DNA of 7,607 nucleotides, from positions 1 to 7,607 of the forward strand of contig JAEZIH010000154.1 of NCBI GenBank assembly GCA_023416055.1, written 5' to 3'. The notes under the pieces were generated by a model. The model was not told where the DNA came from. It did no database searches and saw only the letters and a program-made list of their open reading frames with translations. How positions within the stretch are numbered: the first letter of the stretch is position 1; the number at the start of each line of letters is the position of its first letter. The stretch comes from Pseudomonadota bacterium (GTDB lineage Bacteria > Pseudomonadota > Alphaproteobacteria > Caulobacterales > Caulobacteraceae). Positions 1 to 6,045 of the stretch are shown here, in pieces. Made by a program: the position numbers and the translations under genes.

Positions 1-1
1 A

Positions 2-361
2 CCGCCGCCTCCGCCGCCGCCTCCGGCCGCGCGTGAGTTCGTGGTCTACTTCGACTGGGATCGCTCCGACCTGACGGCTGAAGCCCGCCAGGTGGTCACC
101 CAGGCGGCCAACCACGCCAAGTCGGGCCGCCCGACCCGCATCCTGGTCGTCGGCCACGCCGACACCTCGGGTTCGGCCGCCTACAACGTCGGCCTGTCCA
201 ACCGCCGCGCCCGCACCGTTGCGGACGCGCTGGTCGCCCAGGGCGTCAACGGCGGCGTGATCTCGCTGGACGGCAAGGGTGAAACCCAGCTGGCCCGCCC
301 GACCGCCGACGGCGTTCGCGAGCCGCTGAACCGCCGCGCCACCATCAACATCAACTTCTAA
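2..361 (+). CDS. OmpA-family outer-membrane protein, C-terminal peptidoglycan-binding domain (5' end off window)
   Basis: Only the last 119 codons are visible; the frame is open to the left edge, so the true start and any N-terminal beta-barrel lie outside. The visible part opens with a run of eight prolines (bases 2-25), the flexible hinge typical of OmpA proteins. The OmpA C-terminal domain follows: FVVYFDWDRSDLT, then GHADTSG and the YNVGLSNRRA helix. In this family the Asp of GHAD and an Arg of the LSxRRA motif bind diaminopimelate in peptidoglycan. The protein ends in RRATININF with a terminal Phe. The expected role is tethering the outer membrane to the cell wall from the periplasm. TAA at 359-361 is followed by a hairpin and a strong terminator, so this ends its transcription unit. 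The GTG at 41 is an internal valine, not a start. Which OmpA paralogue this is cannot be told from the tail. Confidence 0.93.
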   Translation, partial: PPPPPPPPAAREFVVYFDWDRSDLTAEARQVVTQAANHAKSGRPTRILVVGHADTSGSAAYNVGLSNRRARTVADALVAQGVNGGVISLDGKGETQLARPTADGVREPLNRRATININF

Positions 362-380
362 GGTTGAGGTTGACCCCCGC

Positions 381-400
381 CTCCGGCCCACCGGCCGGAG
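381..400 (+). other. Short 3'-UTR hairpin after the OmpA gene
   Basis: CTCCGGCC (381-388) and GGCCGGAG (393-400) are perfect complements around a CACC loop, starting about 20 bases after the stop codon. No T-run follows, so it is not a terminator by itself. It may stabilise the 3' end of the abundant OmpA mRNA or act with the terminator just downstream (inference). Confidence 0.5.
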
Positions 401-422
401 ACGGAGGCACGGTAACGAACAG

Positions 423-455
423 AGCCGCCGGTCCCTCACGGGACCGGCGGTTTTG
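423..455 (+). terminator. Rho-independent terminator of the OmpA gene
   Basis: CCGCCGGTCCC (425-435) pairs perfectly with GGGACCGGCGG (440-450) around a TCAC loop. The stem can be extended outward by a G-U and an A-U pair. TTTTGCTTT follows directly. It lies about 60 bases after the OmpA stop and separates that gene from the Pho-box promoter region. Confidence 0.9.
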
Positions 456-492
456 CTTTGGGCGCGTGTCAGTTTCGCGCGGGCCGACCATC

Positions 493-515
493 GTCCACAG
501 GCAATCGGTCCACAG
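493..515. repeat. Direct repeat GTCCACAG, two copies 15 bp apart
   Basis: GTCCACAG occurs at 493-500 and 508-515, each preceded by an ATCG-type context. The second copy continues into the small palindrome CCACAGTGG (510-518). It lies about 30 bp upstream of the Pho box, between the OmpA terminator and the receptor gene. It could be an operator for a second regulator or chance; no known regulator is recognised. Confidence 0.3.
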
Positions 516-544
516 TGGTGTGTCTCCCGCGCCCCCCCGGCCGA

Positions 545-583
545 CTGTCATATCCCTGTCACACGAATGTCGTCCCACTTTCC
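545..583 (+). promoter_or_regulatory. PhoB-binding Pho box, with weaker repeats at 11-bp pitch
   Basis: Bases 545-562 match 16 of 18 positions of the classical enterobacterial Pho box (two CTGTCA-type direct repeats 11 bp apart). The two mismatches are in the A/T-rich spacer, which reads CC. Both hexamers, at 545 and 556, are exact CTGTCA. The series continues at the same pitch with ATGTCG at 567 and CTTTCC at 578, each matching 4 of 6. That would make a second degenerate box directly abutting the first. PhoB binds such repeats as head-to-tail dimers and recruits RNA polymerase in place of a good -35 element. No convincing -10 is visible; TAGAGG at 595-600 is a weak candidate at a plausible distance if both boxes are used. 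The only downstream gene on this strand before a terminator is the TonB receptor at 666, so it is the likely target. Confidence 0.78.
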
Positions 584-614
584 GACGGGGCCCGTAGAGG
601 GAGCGGGATTTCAG

Positions 615-650
615 CCGGCCACGGCCGGTCATCGGGCGTTCGCGCCCTTT
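615..650 (+). other. Structured leader of the TonB receptor mRNA: two hairpins
   Basis: CCGGCC/GGCCGG (615-620 and 623-628) form a compact inverted repeat. GGGCG (634-638) pairs with CGCCC (643-647) around a TTCG loop, followed by TTTCTT just before the ribosome-binding site. The second element looks like a miniature terminator, but its 5-bp stem is short. It could influence ribosome access or act as an attenuator; in DNA this GC-rich, chance pairing is a real alternative. Confidence 0.35.
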
Positions 651-665
651 CTTCATCGGGGATAG

Positions 666-3224
666 ATGACAATGTCGAACCGCAAACGCGTGTTCTGGGC
701 GACGACCGCCCTATTCAGCGGCCTTCTGGCCGCCGGCGCCGCTTCCGCCCAGTCGTCGGGCACGGTCGCCTCGGAAGCCACGGAAGTGGACACCGTGGTC
801 GTCACCGGCGCGCGCGGCCCGCGCAACATTGACGGCCTTGCGGTCGCCGAGACGGTCGCCAAGACCCGCAACACCATCACGCAGGAGTTCATCGAGACCC
901 AGACCCCGGGTCAGACCATCCTGCAGACCCTGAACCTGACCCCCGGTCTGAGCTTCACCAACACCGACCCCTACGGCTCGTCGGGCGGCAACATCCGCCT
1001 GCGCGGCTTCGACGGCGCCCGCGTCTCGCTGACCTTCGACGGCATCCCGCTGAACGACACCGGCAACTATTCGGCCTACACCAACCAGCAGCTCGACCCG
1101 GAACTGATCGAACGCGCCGCCATCAACACCGGCTCGACCGACGTCGACAGCCCCACCGCTGCGGCGACCGGCGGCACCATCAACTACACCACCCGTCGCC
1201 CGGCCTCGGAGTTCGGCGGCTGGTACCAGGCCTCGTTCGGCTCGTTCGACTATCGCCGCTTCATGGCCCTGATCGACACCGGCGAGTTCGGCCCGTGGGG
1301 CACCTCGGCCTGGTTCTCGGTCTCGCGCACCGACTATGACAAGTTCAAGGGCCGCGGCGACCTGCAGAAGACCCAGTTCAACGGCCGCATCTACCAGCCG
1401 CTGGGCGACAACGGCGACTTCGTCTCGCTGTCGGGTCACTGGAACGAGAACCGCAACAACAATTACAACGGCCCGAACCTCGGCACCGCCGACGGCTCGA
1501 TCCTGCCGCAGATCGAAACCGATCCGCGCGGCTGGGACGTCGACTTCAACGACGAGTACCTGCCGTACCCGACCGTGACCGTGGGCGGCGTGACGCACGC
1601 GGCCAGCTTCGTTGGCCGCAATGGCGTCGCCGACGTCGATCCGAGCGCCAACAGCAGCTACTGGGGCCTGCGCATCAACCCGTCGAACACGGGCAACATC
1701 CGCGGCGCCTCGCGCTTCACTCTCGCTGACGGCCTGATCCTGACCGTCGACCCGTCGTTCTCCTACACCCTCGCCAACGGCGGCACCGGCCAGACCGTGC
1801 TGTCGGAAACCGACCGCCTGATCCGCGGCACCTCGGCGACCGGCGGTCTGGACCTGAACGGCGACGGCGACATGCTGGACAGCGTCCGCGTTCACGCCAC
1901 CAACAACACCAACACCCACCGCTACACCCTGAACACCTCGCTGATCTGGGACCTGAACGACGACCACCGTCTGCGCGCCGCCTATGCGATGGACTTCGGC
2001 CGTCACCGCCAGACCGGTCAGTACGGCCGCCTGGATCGCAGCAACCCCTCCGACCCCCGCTTCGTCGACTGGTTCGCCGGCCGTAACGACGTCCAAAACC
2101 GCGTCGTCAACCTGGACGGCTACGAGCTGCGCACCCGCGACCGTCTGTCGATCGCCAAGCTGAACCAGCTCTCGCTCGAGTATCGCGGCCAGTTCCTGGA
2201 CGATGCCCTGACCGTCAACGTCGGCCTGCGCATGCCGTTCTTCGAGCGTGAGCTGAACCAGTTCTGCTACTCGCAGAACGCCTCGTCGAACGTGCTCTGC
2301 ACCACCGAAGTGCCGAACGCTCCGCTGGCCAACGGCAACGTGACCTTCCCGGGCCGCGGCACCACCCAGTACGTCGCTCCGTACGAGCGCACCGTGAAGT
2401 ACGACGACGTCCTGCCGAACATCGGCGCCTCGTACCGCTTCGGTGACGGCCACTCGGTCTACGCCAACTATGCCGAGACCCTGTCGGCCCCGCGCACGGA
2501 CAGCCTGTACATCGTCAGCCGCCAGGCCGACGGTTCGCTGGCCGCTCCGGGCGTGCAGCCGGAAGCCGGCCAGAACTTCGACGTCGGCTACCGCTACGTC
2601 TCGTCGACCCTCGTCGGCACGGCGTCGCTGTTCGCCAACAACGAGGACAACCGGATCGTCAACACCTGGGATGAAGACCTGGGCACCTACGTCGACCGTA
2701 ACGTCGGGGCCGTCGAGCGCTGGGGTGTTGAGGGTTCGGTGGGCTGGTCGCCGGTCGAGCGCCTGAGCATGTACGCCTCGGCGACCTACATGCAGACGGA
2801 GCTGCAGGACGACTACGTCTACAGCTTCACCGGCGGCGTCCCGAACATCCTCCCCACCAAGGGCAAGGAACTGGTCGAGACCCCGGAATGGATGCTGGCG
2901 GCCCGTGTGAACTACGAGTTCACCAACTGGCTCGAGGCCGGCGTCCAGGCCAAGTACACCGGCGAACGCTGGGTCACCGACGTCAATGACATGAAGGTGG
3001 ACGGCTTCACCGTGGTCGACGCCAACGTCCGCATCGACCTGGCTCCGTTCGGCTACGACGGCACCTTCATCCAGGTGAACGCCGACAACGTCTTCGACGA
3101 GCGCTACTACGCCAACCTCGGCACCCGCGCCTCGGCGACCCCGGGCCAGCTGGGCTACAGCCAGCCGTTCGCTTCGGTCGGCGCTCCGCGCACGATCTCG
3201 GCGACCCTGCGGATGGCCTTCTAA
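666..3224 (+). CDS. TonB-dependent outer-membrane receptor, probably phosphate-starvation induced
   Basis: This is a complete 852-residue TonB-dependent transporter, of usual length for the family. A signal peptide covers residues 1-28, with likely cleavage after ASA. A TonB box (VDTVVVTG) lies at 41-48. The plug domain spans about 60-178 and has the typical IRLRGFDGARVSLTFDGIPLND block (110-131) and closes with ATGGTINYTTRRP. The rest is a 22-strand-type beta-barrel ending in TLRMAF, whose terminal Phe is the usual signal for the BAM assembly machinery. The only two cysteines, C534 and C545, are 11 residues apart in a likely surface loop and could form a disulfide. D396-D405 is an acidic DxNxDGDxxD loop resembling calcium-binding sites. 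GGGGA at 658-662 is the Shine-Dalgarno; ATG 672 (third codon) is an alternative start with more usual spacing. The Pho box upstream suggests uptake of a phosphorus-containing compound (inference). The true substrate cannot be read from the sequence. Confidence 0.95.
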   Translation: MTMSNRKRVFWATTALFSGLLAAGAASAQSSGTVASEATEVDTVVVTGARGPRNIDGLAVAETVAKTRNTITQEFIETQTPGQTILQTLNLTPGLSFTNTDPYGSSGGNIRLRGFDGARVSLTFDGIPLNDTGNYSAYTNQQLDPELIERAAINTGSTDVDSPTAAATGGTINYTTRRPASEFGGWYQASFGSFDYRRFMALIDTGEFGPWGTSAWFSVSRTDYDKFKGRGDLQKTQFNGRIYQPLGDNGDFVSLSGHWNENRNNNYNGPNLGTADGSILPQIETDPRGWDVDFNDEYLPYPTVTVGGVTHAASFVGRNGVADVDPSANSSYWGLRINPSNTGNIRGASRFTLADGLILTVDPSFSYTLANGGTGQTVLSETDRLIRGTSATGGLDLNGDGDMLDSVRVHATNNTNTHRYTLNTSLIWDLNDDHRLRAAYAMDFGRHRQTGQYGRLDRSNPSDPRFVDWFAGRNDVQNRVVNLDGYELRTRDRLSIAKLNQLSLEYRGQFLDDALTVNVGLRMPFFERELNQFCYSQNASSNVLCTTEVPNAPLANGNVTFPGRGTTQYVAPYERTVKYDDVLPNIGASYRFGDGHSVYANYAETLSAPRTDSLYIVSRQADGSLAAPGVQPEAGQNFDVGYRYVSSTLVGTASLFANNEDNRIVNTWDEDLGTYVDRNVGAVERWGVEGSVGWSPVERLSMYASATYMQTELQDDYVYSFTGGVPNILPTKGKELVETPEWMLAARVNYEFTNWLEAGVQAKYTGERWVTDVNDMKVDGFTVVDANVRIDLAPFGYDGTFIQVNADNVFDERYYANLGTRASATPGQLGYSQPFASVGAPRTISATLRMAF

Positions 3225-3245
3225 GTCCGGACTTCGGTCTGAACT
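3224..3245 (+). other. UUCG-tetraloop hairpin at the receptor stop codon
   Basis: CGGAC (3228-3232) pairs with GTCTG (3237-3241), with one G-U pair, around a TTCG loop closed by C-G. This is the exceptionally stable cUUCGg tetraloop. AGT (3224-3226) and ACT (3243-3245) can extend the stem past a mismatch. It begins in the stop codon and directly precedes the terminator, and probably protects the 3' end or aids termination (inference). Confidence 0.5.
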
Positions 3246-3246
3246 G

Positions 3247-3291
3247 AACGAAAACGGGGGGCGGTCCGGCGACGGGCCGCCTCTTTCGTTT
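3247..3291 (+). terminator. Intrinsic terminator of the TonB receptor gene
   Basis: GGCGGTCC (3260-3267) pairs with GGGCCGCC (3274-3281), one G-U pair, around GGCGAC. AACGAAA (3247-3253) pairs perfectly with TTTCGTT (3284-3290), giving an A/U-rich lower stem and a U-rich trailer ending at 3291. The A-run on the left means it could also stop transcription from the other strand. It separates the receptor from the agmatine operon, so the two are unlikely to be routinely co-transcribed. Confidence 0.8.
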
Positions 3292-3346
3292 GCGCCGCGG
3301 GGGCTCGAGGGAAGCGCCCAGGCGGGTCACAGATGCGGCCTGTGCG

Positions 3347-3375
3347 TTGAAGTCAGGGGCGGCCATGTCTATGTG
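3347..3375 (+). promoter_or_regulatory. Weak promoter candidate for aguAB
   Basis: TTGAAG (3347-3352) and TATGTG (3370-3375) are separated by 17 bp in the 126-base gap between the receptor terminator and aguA. The -10 match is poor. A promoter is expected here because of the upstream terminator, but this particular placement is a guess. Confidence 0.25.
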
Positions 3376-3417
3376 GCGCAGCCGGCCCGAATATCCCTCC
3401 CCGAGGACTGATCGACC

Positions 3418-4419
3418 ATGACCCAGCCTGTTCCTGCCGAATGGTCGCCCCATCGCGCGATGTGGGTGGGCTGGCCCAGCCATGGCGAGCTGTGGGAGGA
3501 AAACCTCGAGCCGGCCCAGGCGGAGGTTGAAGCCCTCGTGCGCGCCCTGGCCGGGCCCGGCCGGGAACGTGTCAAGCTGCTCGTCGGCAAGCCCGAGGCC
3601 TTCGCCGACGCGCGCACGCGGTTCGAAGGGACGCAGAACGTCGAAGTCATCGACGGCCGTTTTGGCGACATCTGGCTGCGCGACACGGGTCCGATCTTCG
3701 GCGTCGGATCGGCCCGTGCCGCCGCCTTCCGCTTCAACGGCTGGGGCGGCAAGTACGAGCTGGAGCACGACGACGCGGTGGCGACCCAGATCGGCGAAGC
3801 CTCGGGCACGCCGCTGGATCGGCATGACTTCGTGCTTGAGGGCGGGGCGCTGGACCACGACGGCCAAGGCGCCGTCCTTACGACACGCCAGTGCCTGCTC
3901 AACCCCAACCGCAACGCCGGCTGGTCCGAGGCGGCGGCCGAGGCGGCGCTTGCCGGCGCCCTCGGCGCCCGTAAGGTGCTGTGGCTCGGGGACGGCCTGC
4001 TCAACGACCATACCGATGGCCACGTCGACAACCTGGCCCGCTTCGTCGCGCCGGGCGTGGTGGCCCATCCGGTCGCGTGGGGCCGTGGCGATCCCAACGA
4101 CGAGGTCTACGCCGAGGTCGCCCGCGCCCTGTCGCAGATGACCGACGCGGAAGGTCGCGCGATCCGCCTGCTGCCGTTGCCGTCGCCCGGCTTTGTCGGC
4201 GATGAGGACGAAAAGCCCATCCCCGCCAGCCACATGAACTTCCTGATCGCCAACGGCGCAGTCATCGTCCCGACCTACGGCGACGACCGCGCCGCCCAGC
4301 TGGTCTGTGAGGGTCTCGCCACTGTCTTCCCTGACCGTGAGGTCATTCCTCTGCCGTCGATCGCCATCCTGTCCGGCGGCGGATCCTTCCACTGCATCTC
4401 CCAGCAGGAGCCCGCGTGA
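3418..4419 (+). CDS. aguA: Agmatine deiminase (agmatine iminohydrolase)
   Basis: The enzyme hydrolyses agmatine to N-carbamoylputrescine and ammonia in the cytoplasm, the first step of the two-step agmatine-to-putrescine route. The 333-residue protein belongs to the guanidine-modifying (PAD_porph) family and is slightly short against the usual 345-370. It opens with the family-typical PAEWSPHRAMWVGWPSH. Active-site blocks are all present: DIWLRDTGP with D89, EGG (141-143), NDHTDGHVDN (196-205) with the GHxD pair H202/D204, and C326 in GGGSFHCISQQ. D89, H202, D204 and C326 match the catalytic set of the family. The cysteine loop is more usually GGGNIHCITQQ, so Ser-Phe replaces Asn-Ile next to the nucleophile; activity is still expected. 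GAGGA at 3403-3407 sits about 10 bases before the ATG. The stop overlaps the aguB start by one base, which indicates translational coupling. Identity is well supported by the partner gene. Confidence 0.95.
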   Translation: MTQPVPAEWSPHRAMWVGWPSHGELWEENLEPAQAEVEALVRALAGPGRERVKLLVGKPEAFADARTRFEGTQNVEVIDGRFGDIWLRDTGPIFGVGSARAAAFRFNGWGGKYELEHDDAVATQIGEASGTPLDRHDFVLEGGALDHDGQGAVLTTRQCLLNPNRNAGWSEAAAEAALAGALGARKVLWLGDGLLNDHTDGHVDNLARFVAPGVVAHPVAWGRGDPNDEVYAEVARALSQMTDAEGRAIRLLPLPSPGFVGDEDEKPIPASHMNFLIANGAVIVPTYGDDRAAQLVCEGLATVFPDREVIPLPSIAILSGGGSFHCISQQEPA

Positions 4420-5291
4420 TGGCCCGAACGATCTCTGTCGCCGCGATCCAGACGTCGTACGCCTCCGAGGATATGCAGGCGAATATCGACAAGACCATCG
4501 GCTTCATCTGCGAGGCTGCGGGGAAGGGCGCGCAGGTGATCCTGCCGTCCGAGCTGTTCCAGGGTCCGTACTTCTGCGTGTCGCAGGAGGAAAAGTGGTT
4601 CGGCCACGCCTTCCCGTGGCGCGAACATCCCTGCGTGACGGCGCTGCAGCCGGTCGCCGCCGAGCTTGGCCTCGCCATCCCTGTCTCGATCTTCGAGCGC
4701 GAGGGGCATCACTATTTCAACAGCCTGGTCATGCTCGACGCCGACGGCTCGGCCATGGGCGTCTACCGCAAGAGCCACATCCCCGACGGGCCCGGCTATC
4801 AGGAGAAGTACTACTTCCGGCCCGGCGACACCGGCTTCAAGGTCTGGAACACCCGCCACGGCCGCATCGGCGTCGGCATTTGCTGGGACCAGTGGTACCC
4901 CGAGACCGCTCGCGCCATGATGCTGCAGGGGGCGGACGTCCTCATGTATCCGACCGCGATCGGCTCGGAACCGCATGACAGCGAACTGGACACCGCCGAG
5001 CCGTGGCGTCGCGCCATGCAGGGCCACGCAGTCTCCAACGTCGTGCCCGTGGTCGGCGCCAACCGCATTGGCCACGAGGCCCTGTGCGGCGACGGCCAGA
5101 CCTTCTACGGCTACTCCTTCATCGCCGACCATCGTGGAGATCTGGTCGAGGGCTTCGACCGGACCGAGGAAGGCGTGCTGGTGCACAGCTTCGACCTCGA
5201 TTTCCTCGACCGCCACCGCGCCGCCTGGGGCTTCTTCCGCGACCGTCGCACCGACCTTTACGCGGCGATCAGCGGCCCCCGGCCGGCATAG
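4419..5291 (+). CDS. aguB: N-carbamoylputrescine amidase
   Basis: This nitrilase-superfamily (carbon-nitrogen hydrolase) enzyme cleaves N-carbamoylputrescine to putrescine, CO2 and ammonia, completing the pathway begun by AguA. The 290-residue length is standard. The catalytic triad is intact: E45 in PSELFQGPYF, K118 in YRKSHIPDGPGY, and C155 in GICWDQWYPE. The HIPDGPGYQEKYYFRPGD stretch and the WDQWYPE context are typical of the AguB subgroup rather than beta-ureidopropionases. The start is ATG 4419, whose A is the last base of the aguA stop. AGGAG at 4406-4410 is 8 bases upstream, which favours ATG over the adjacent GTG at 4416. The last 23 bases overlap the end of the convergent gene on the other strand, leaving no room for a terminator between them. 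Its putrescine could feed the polyamine enzyme at the right edge of the window. Confidence 0.95.
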   Translation: MARTISVAAIQTSYASEDMQANIDKTIGFICEAAGKGAQVILPSELFQGPYFCVSQEEKWFGHAFPWREHPCVTALQPVAAELGLAIPVSIFEREGHHYFNSLVMLDADGSAMGVYRKSHIPDGPGYQEKYYFRPGDTGFKVWNTRHGRIGVGICWDQWYPETARAMMLQGADVLMYPTAIGSEPHDSELDTAEPWRRAMQGHAVSNVVPVVGANRIGHEALCGDGQTFYGYSFIADHRGDLVEGFDRTEEGVLVHSFDLDFLDRHRAAWGFFRDRRTDLYAAISGPRPA

Positions 5292-6045
5292 GTCCCAGCG
5301 CCCGCCGTTCGGCCGCGCAGGCGGGGCTGGTCAGCCCTTCGGCGCGGGCAGCGGCAAGCTCGGCCCGGGCCGCTCCGAGCTCCTCGTGGAAGTCGGCGGC
5401 GTCATGCGCGGTCGCCCAGACCTGCTGGCCGATCGCCTGGCCCGCCTCGACATCCCGCGGCCAGTTCATCCGGCAAACCGCCCGGCTGCGACCGAGTTCG
5501 CTTCCGATGAACCGCGCCGCCGCCGCCCTGTCCGGAGCCAGCTCGGCGAACATCTCGCCGTAGACGGCGCCCGCTACGGCCCCGGCGGCCGGCCAGGAAG
5601 GCGTTACACGCGTCGCCTCGTCGATCCGCTGGCAGGGTTCCAATTCGCGGTCGACGGCGACGGGGCGGGGACGAGGGTGAAGCTGGGCCAGCCGCGCGCT
5701 CACGCCGGCGGTGTCGACGAGCAACCGGTTCATCAGTCGGGCCAGCGCCGGTCGCGGTTTTGCCGTCAGCCGCGCGCCAAGGACGCAGTCGAAATGCTGC
5801 GCCGCCTCCGGTGCGCGTACTTCCGCATGGGCGGTCGCGAGCCACCATCGATCGGAGCCGGGGGCCACAGCCGGGTCGCCGGCCCACGCGGTGGGGGAGG
5901 GCGGCGGCGCCTCCATGCGGGCCACAATGGCTTGCAGGGCTCCGGCCTCGAGGTATCCCTCCGTGGTTGAGGGGGGCAGGGGGCCGTCGGCGGTGGCGCA
6001 GGCCGCCACGAGGGCGCTGGCCGCCAAGGCGGCCGCGGGCCTCAC
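5269..6045 (-). CDS. Lipoprotein homologous to class A (PAP2) acid phosphatases, catalytic residues lost: probable pseudo-phosphatase
   Basis: A 258-residue protein with a short signal peptide and lipobox VAAC (lipidated C16), so probably anchored in the outer membrane facing the periplasm. The body follows the PhoN-type class A acid phosphatase layout: GYLEAGAL (30-37), a proline-rich PPPSP stretch, an LAxAHAE/FDCVLGARL segment (69-93), RPRP (125-128), the PSGH-equivalent region at 150-159, and SRx5-x4-DVEAG (187-202). The family signature is KX6RP-PSGH-SRX5HX3D. Here the lysine position is A120 (R118 in another register), PSGH reads PAAG (152-155), and the nucleophilic histidine is N194 (codon at 5464-5466). 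R125, R127, S187, R188 and D198 remain. The reading frame is intact with uniform codon use, so this looks like a maintained non-catalytic homologue and not a decayed gene. GTG start at 6045 overlaps the upstream stop by four bases (GTGA), implying translational coupling. It might bind a phosphorylated ligand or have a structural role (inference). Confidence 0.82.
   Translation of the reverse strand: MRPAAALAASALVAACATADGPLPPSTTEGYLEAGALQAIVARMEAPPPSPTAWAGDPAVAPGSDRWWLATAHAEVRAPEAAQHFDCVLGARLTAKPRPALARLMNRLLVDTAGVSARLAQLHPRPRPVAVDRELEPCQRIDEATRVTPSWPAAGAVAGAVYGEMFAELAPDRAAAARFIGSELGRSRAVCRMNWPRDVEAGQAIGQQVWATAHDAADFHEELGAARAELAAARAEGLTSPACAAERRALGPMPAGGR

Noticed and set aside
2..25. CCG-rich tract as a simple-sequence repeat or phase-variation tract
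   Set aside because: It encodes the proline hinge of OmpA proteins with mixed CCG/CCT codons, a normal feature of the family.
493..515. DnaA boxes (replication origin)
   Set aside because: GTCCACAG shares only the CCACA core with TTATCCACA; there is no AT-rich region or further box cluster.
364..597. Small genes in the gap between the OmpA and receptor genes
   Set aside because: The frames run through a perfect terminator hairpin and the Pho box, have no ribosome-binding site and give low-complexity translations.
711..2453. Long (580-codon) open frame on the minus strand across the TonB receptor gene
   Set aside because: It is a mirror frame of a clearly real gene in high-GC DNA. The translation is Val/Ala/Gly-rich with no domain, and there is no ribosome-binding site.
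3067..4392. Open frame of 441 codons on the minus strand across the receptor end and aguA
   Set aside because: It crosses a terminator and opposes the well-supported aguA; low-complexity Arg/Gly/Ala translation without motifs.
4275..5216. Open frame of 313 codons on the minus strand opposite aguB
   Set aside because: Shadow of aguB, whose catalytic triad and full length are intact; no family resemblance.
5440..5640. Sequencing error or frameshift as the cause of the missing phosphatase residues
   Set aside because: The flanking motifs (SWP, SR, DVEAG) are in one continuous frame at correct spacing; His-to-Asn and PSGH-to-PAAG are in-frame substitutions and not shifted sequence.
4975..5970. 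Plus-strand open frame of 331 codons across the end of aguB and the opposite-strand lipoprotein gene
   Set aside because: Arg/Pro/Gly-rich translation typical of out-of-frame high-GC DNA; both underlying genes have recognisable products in other frames.
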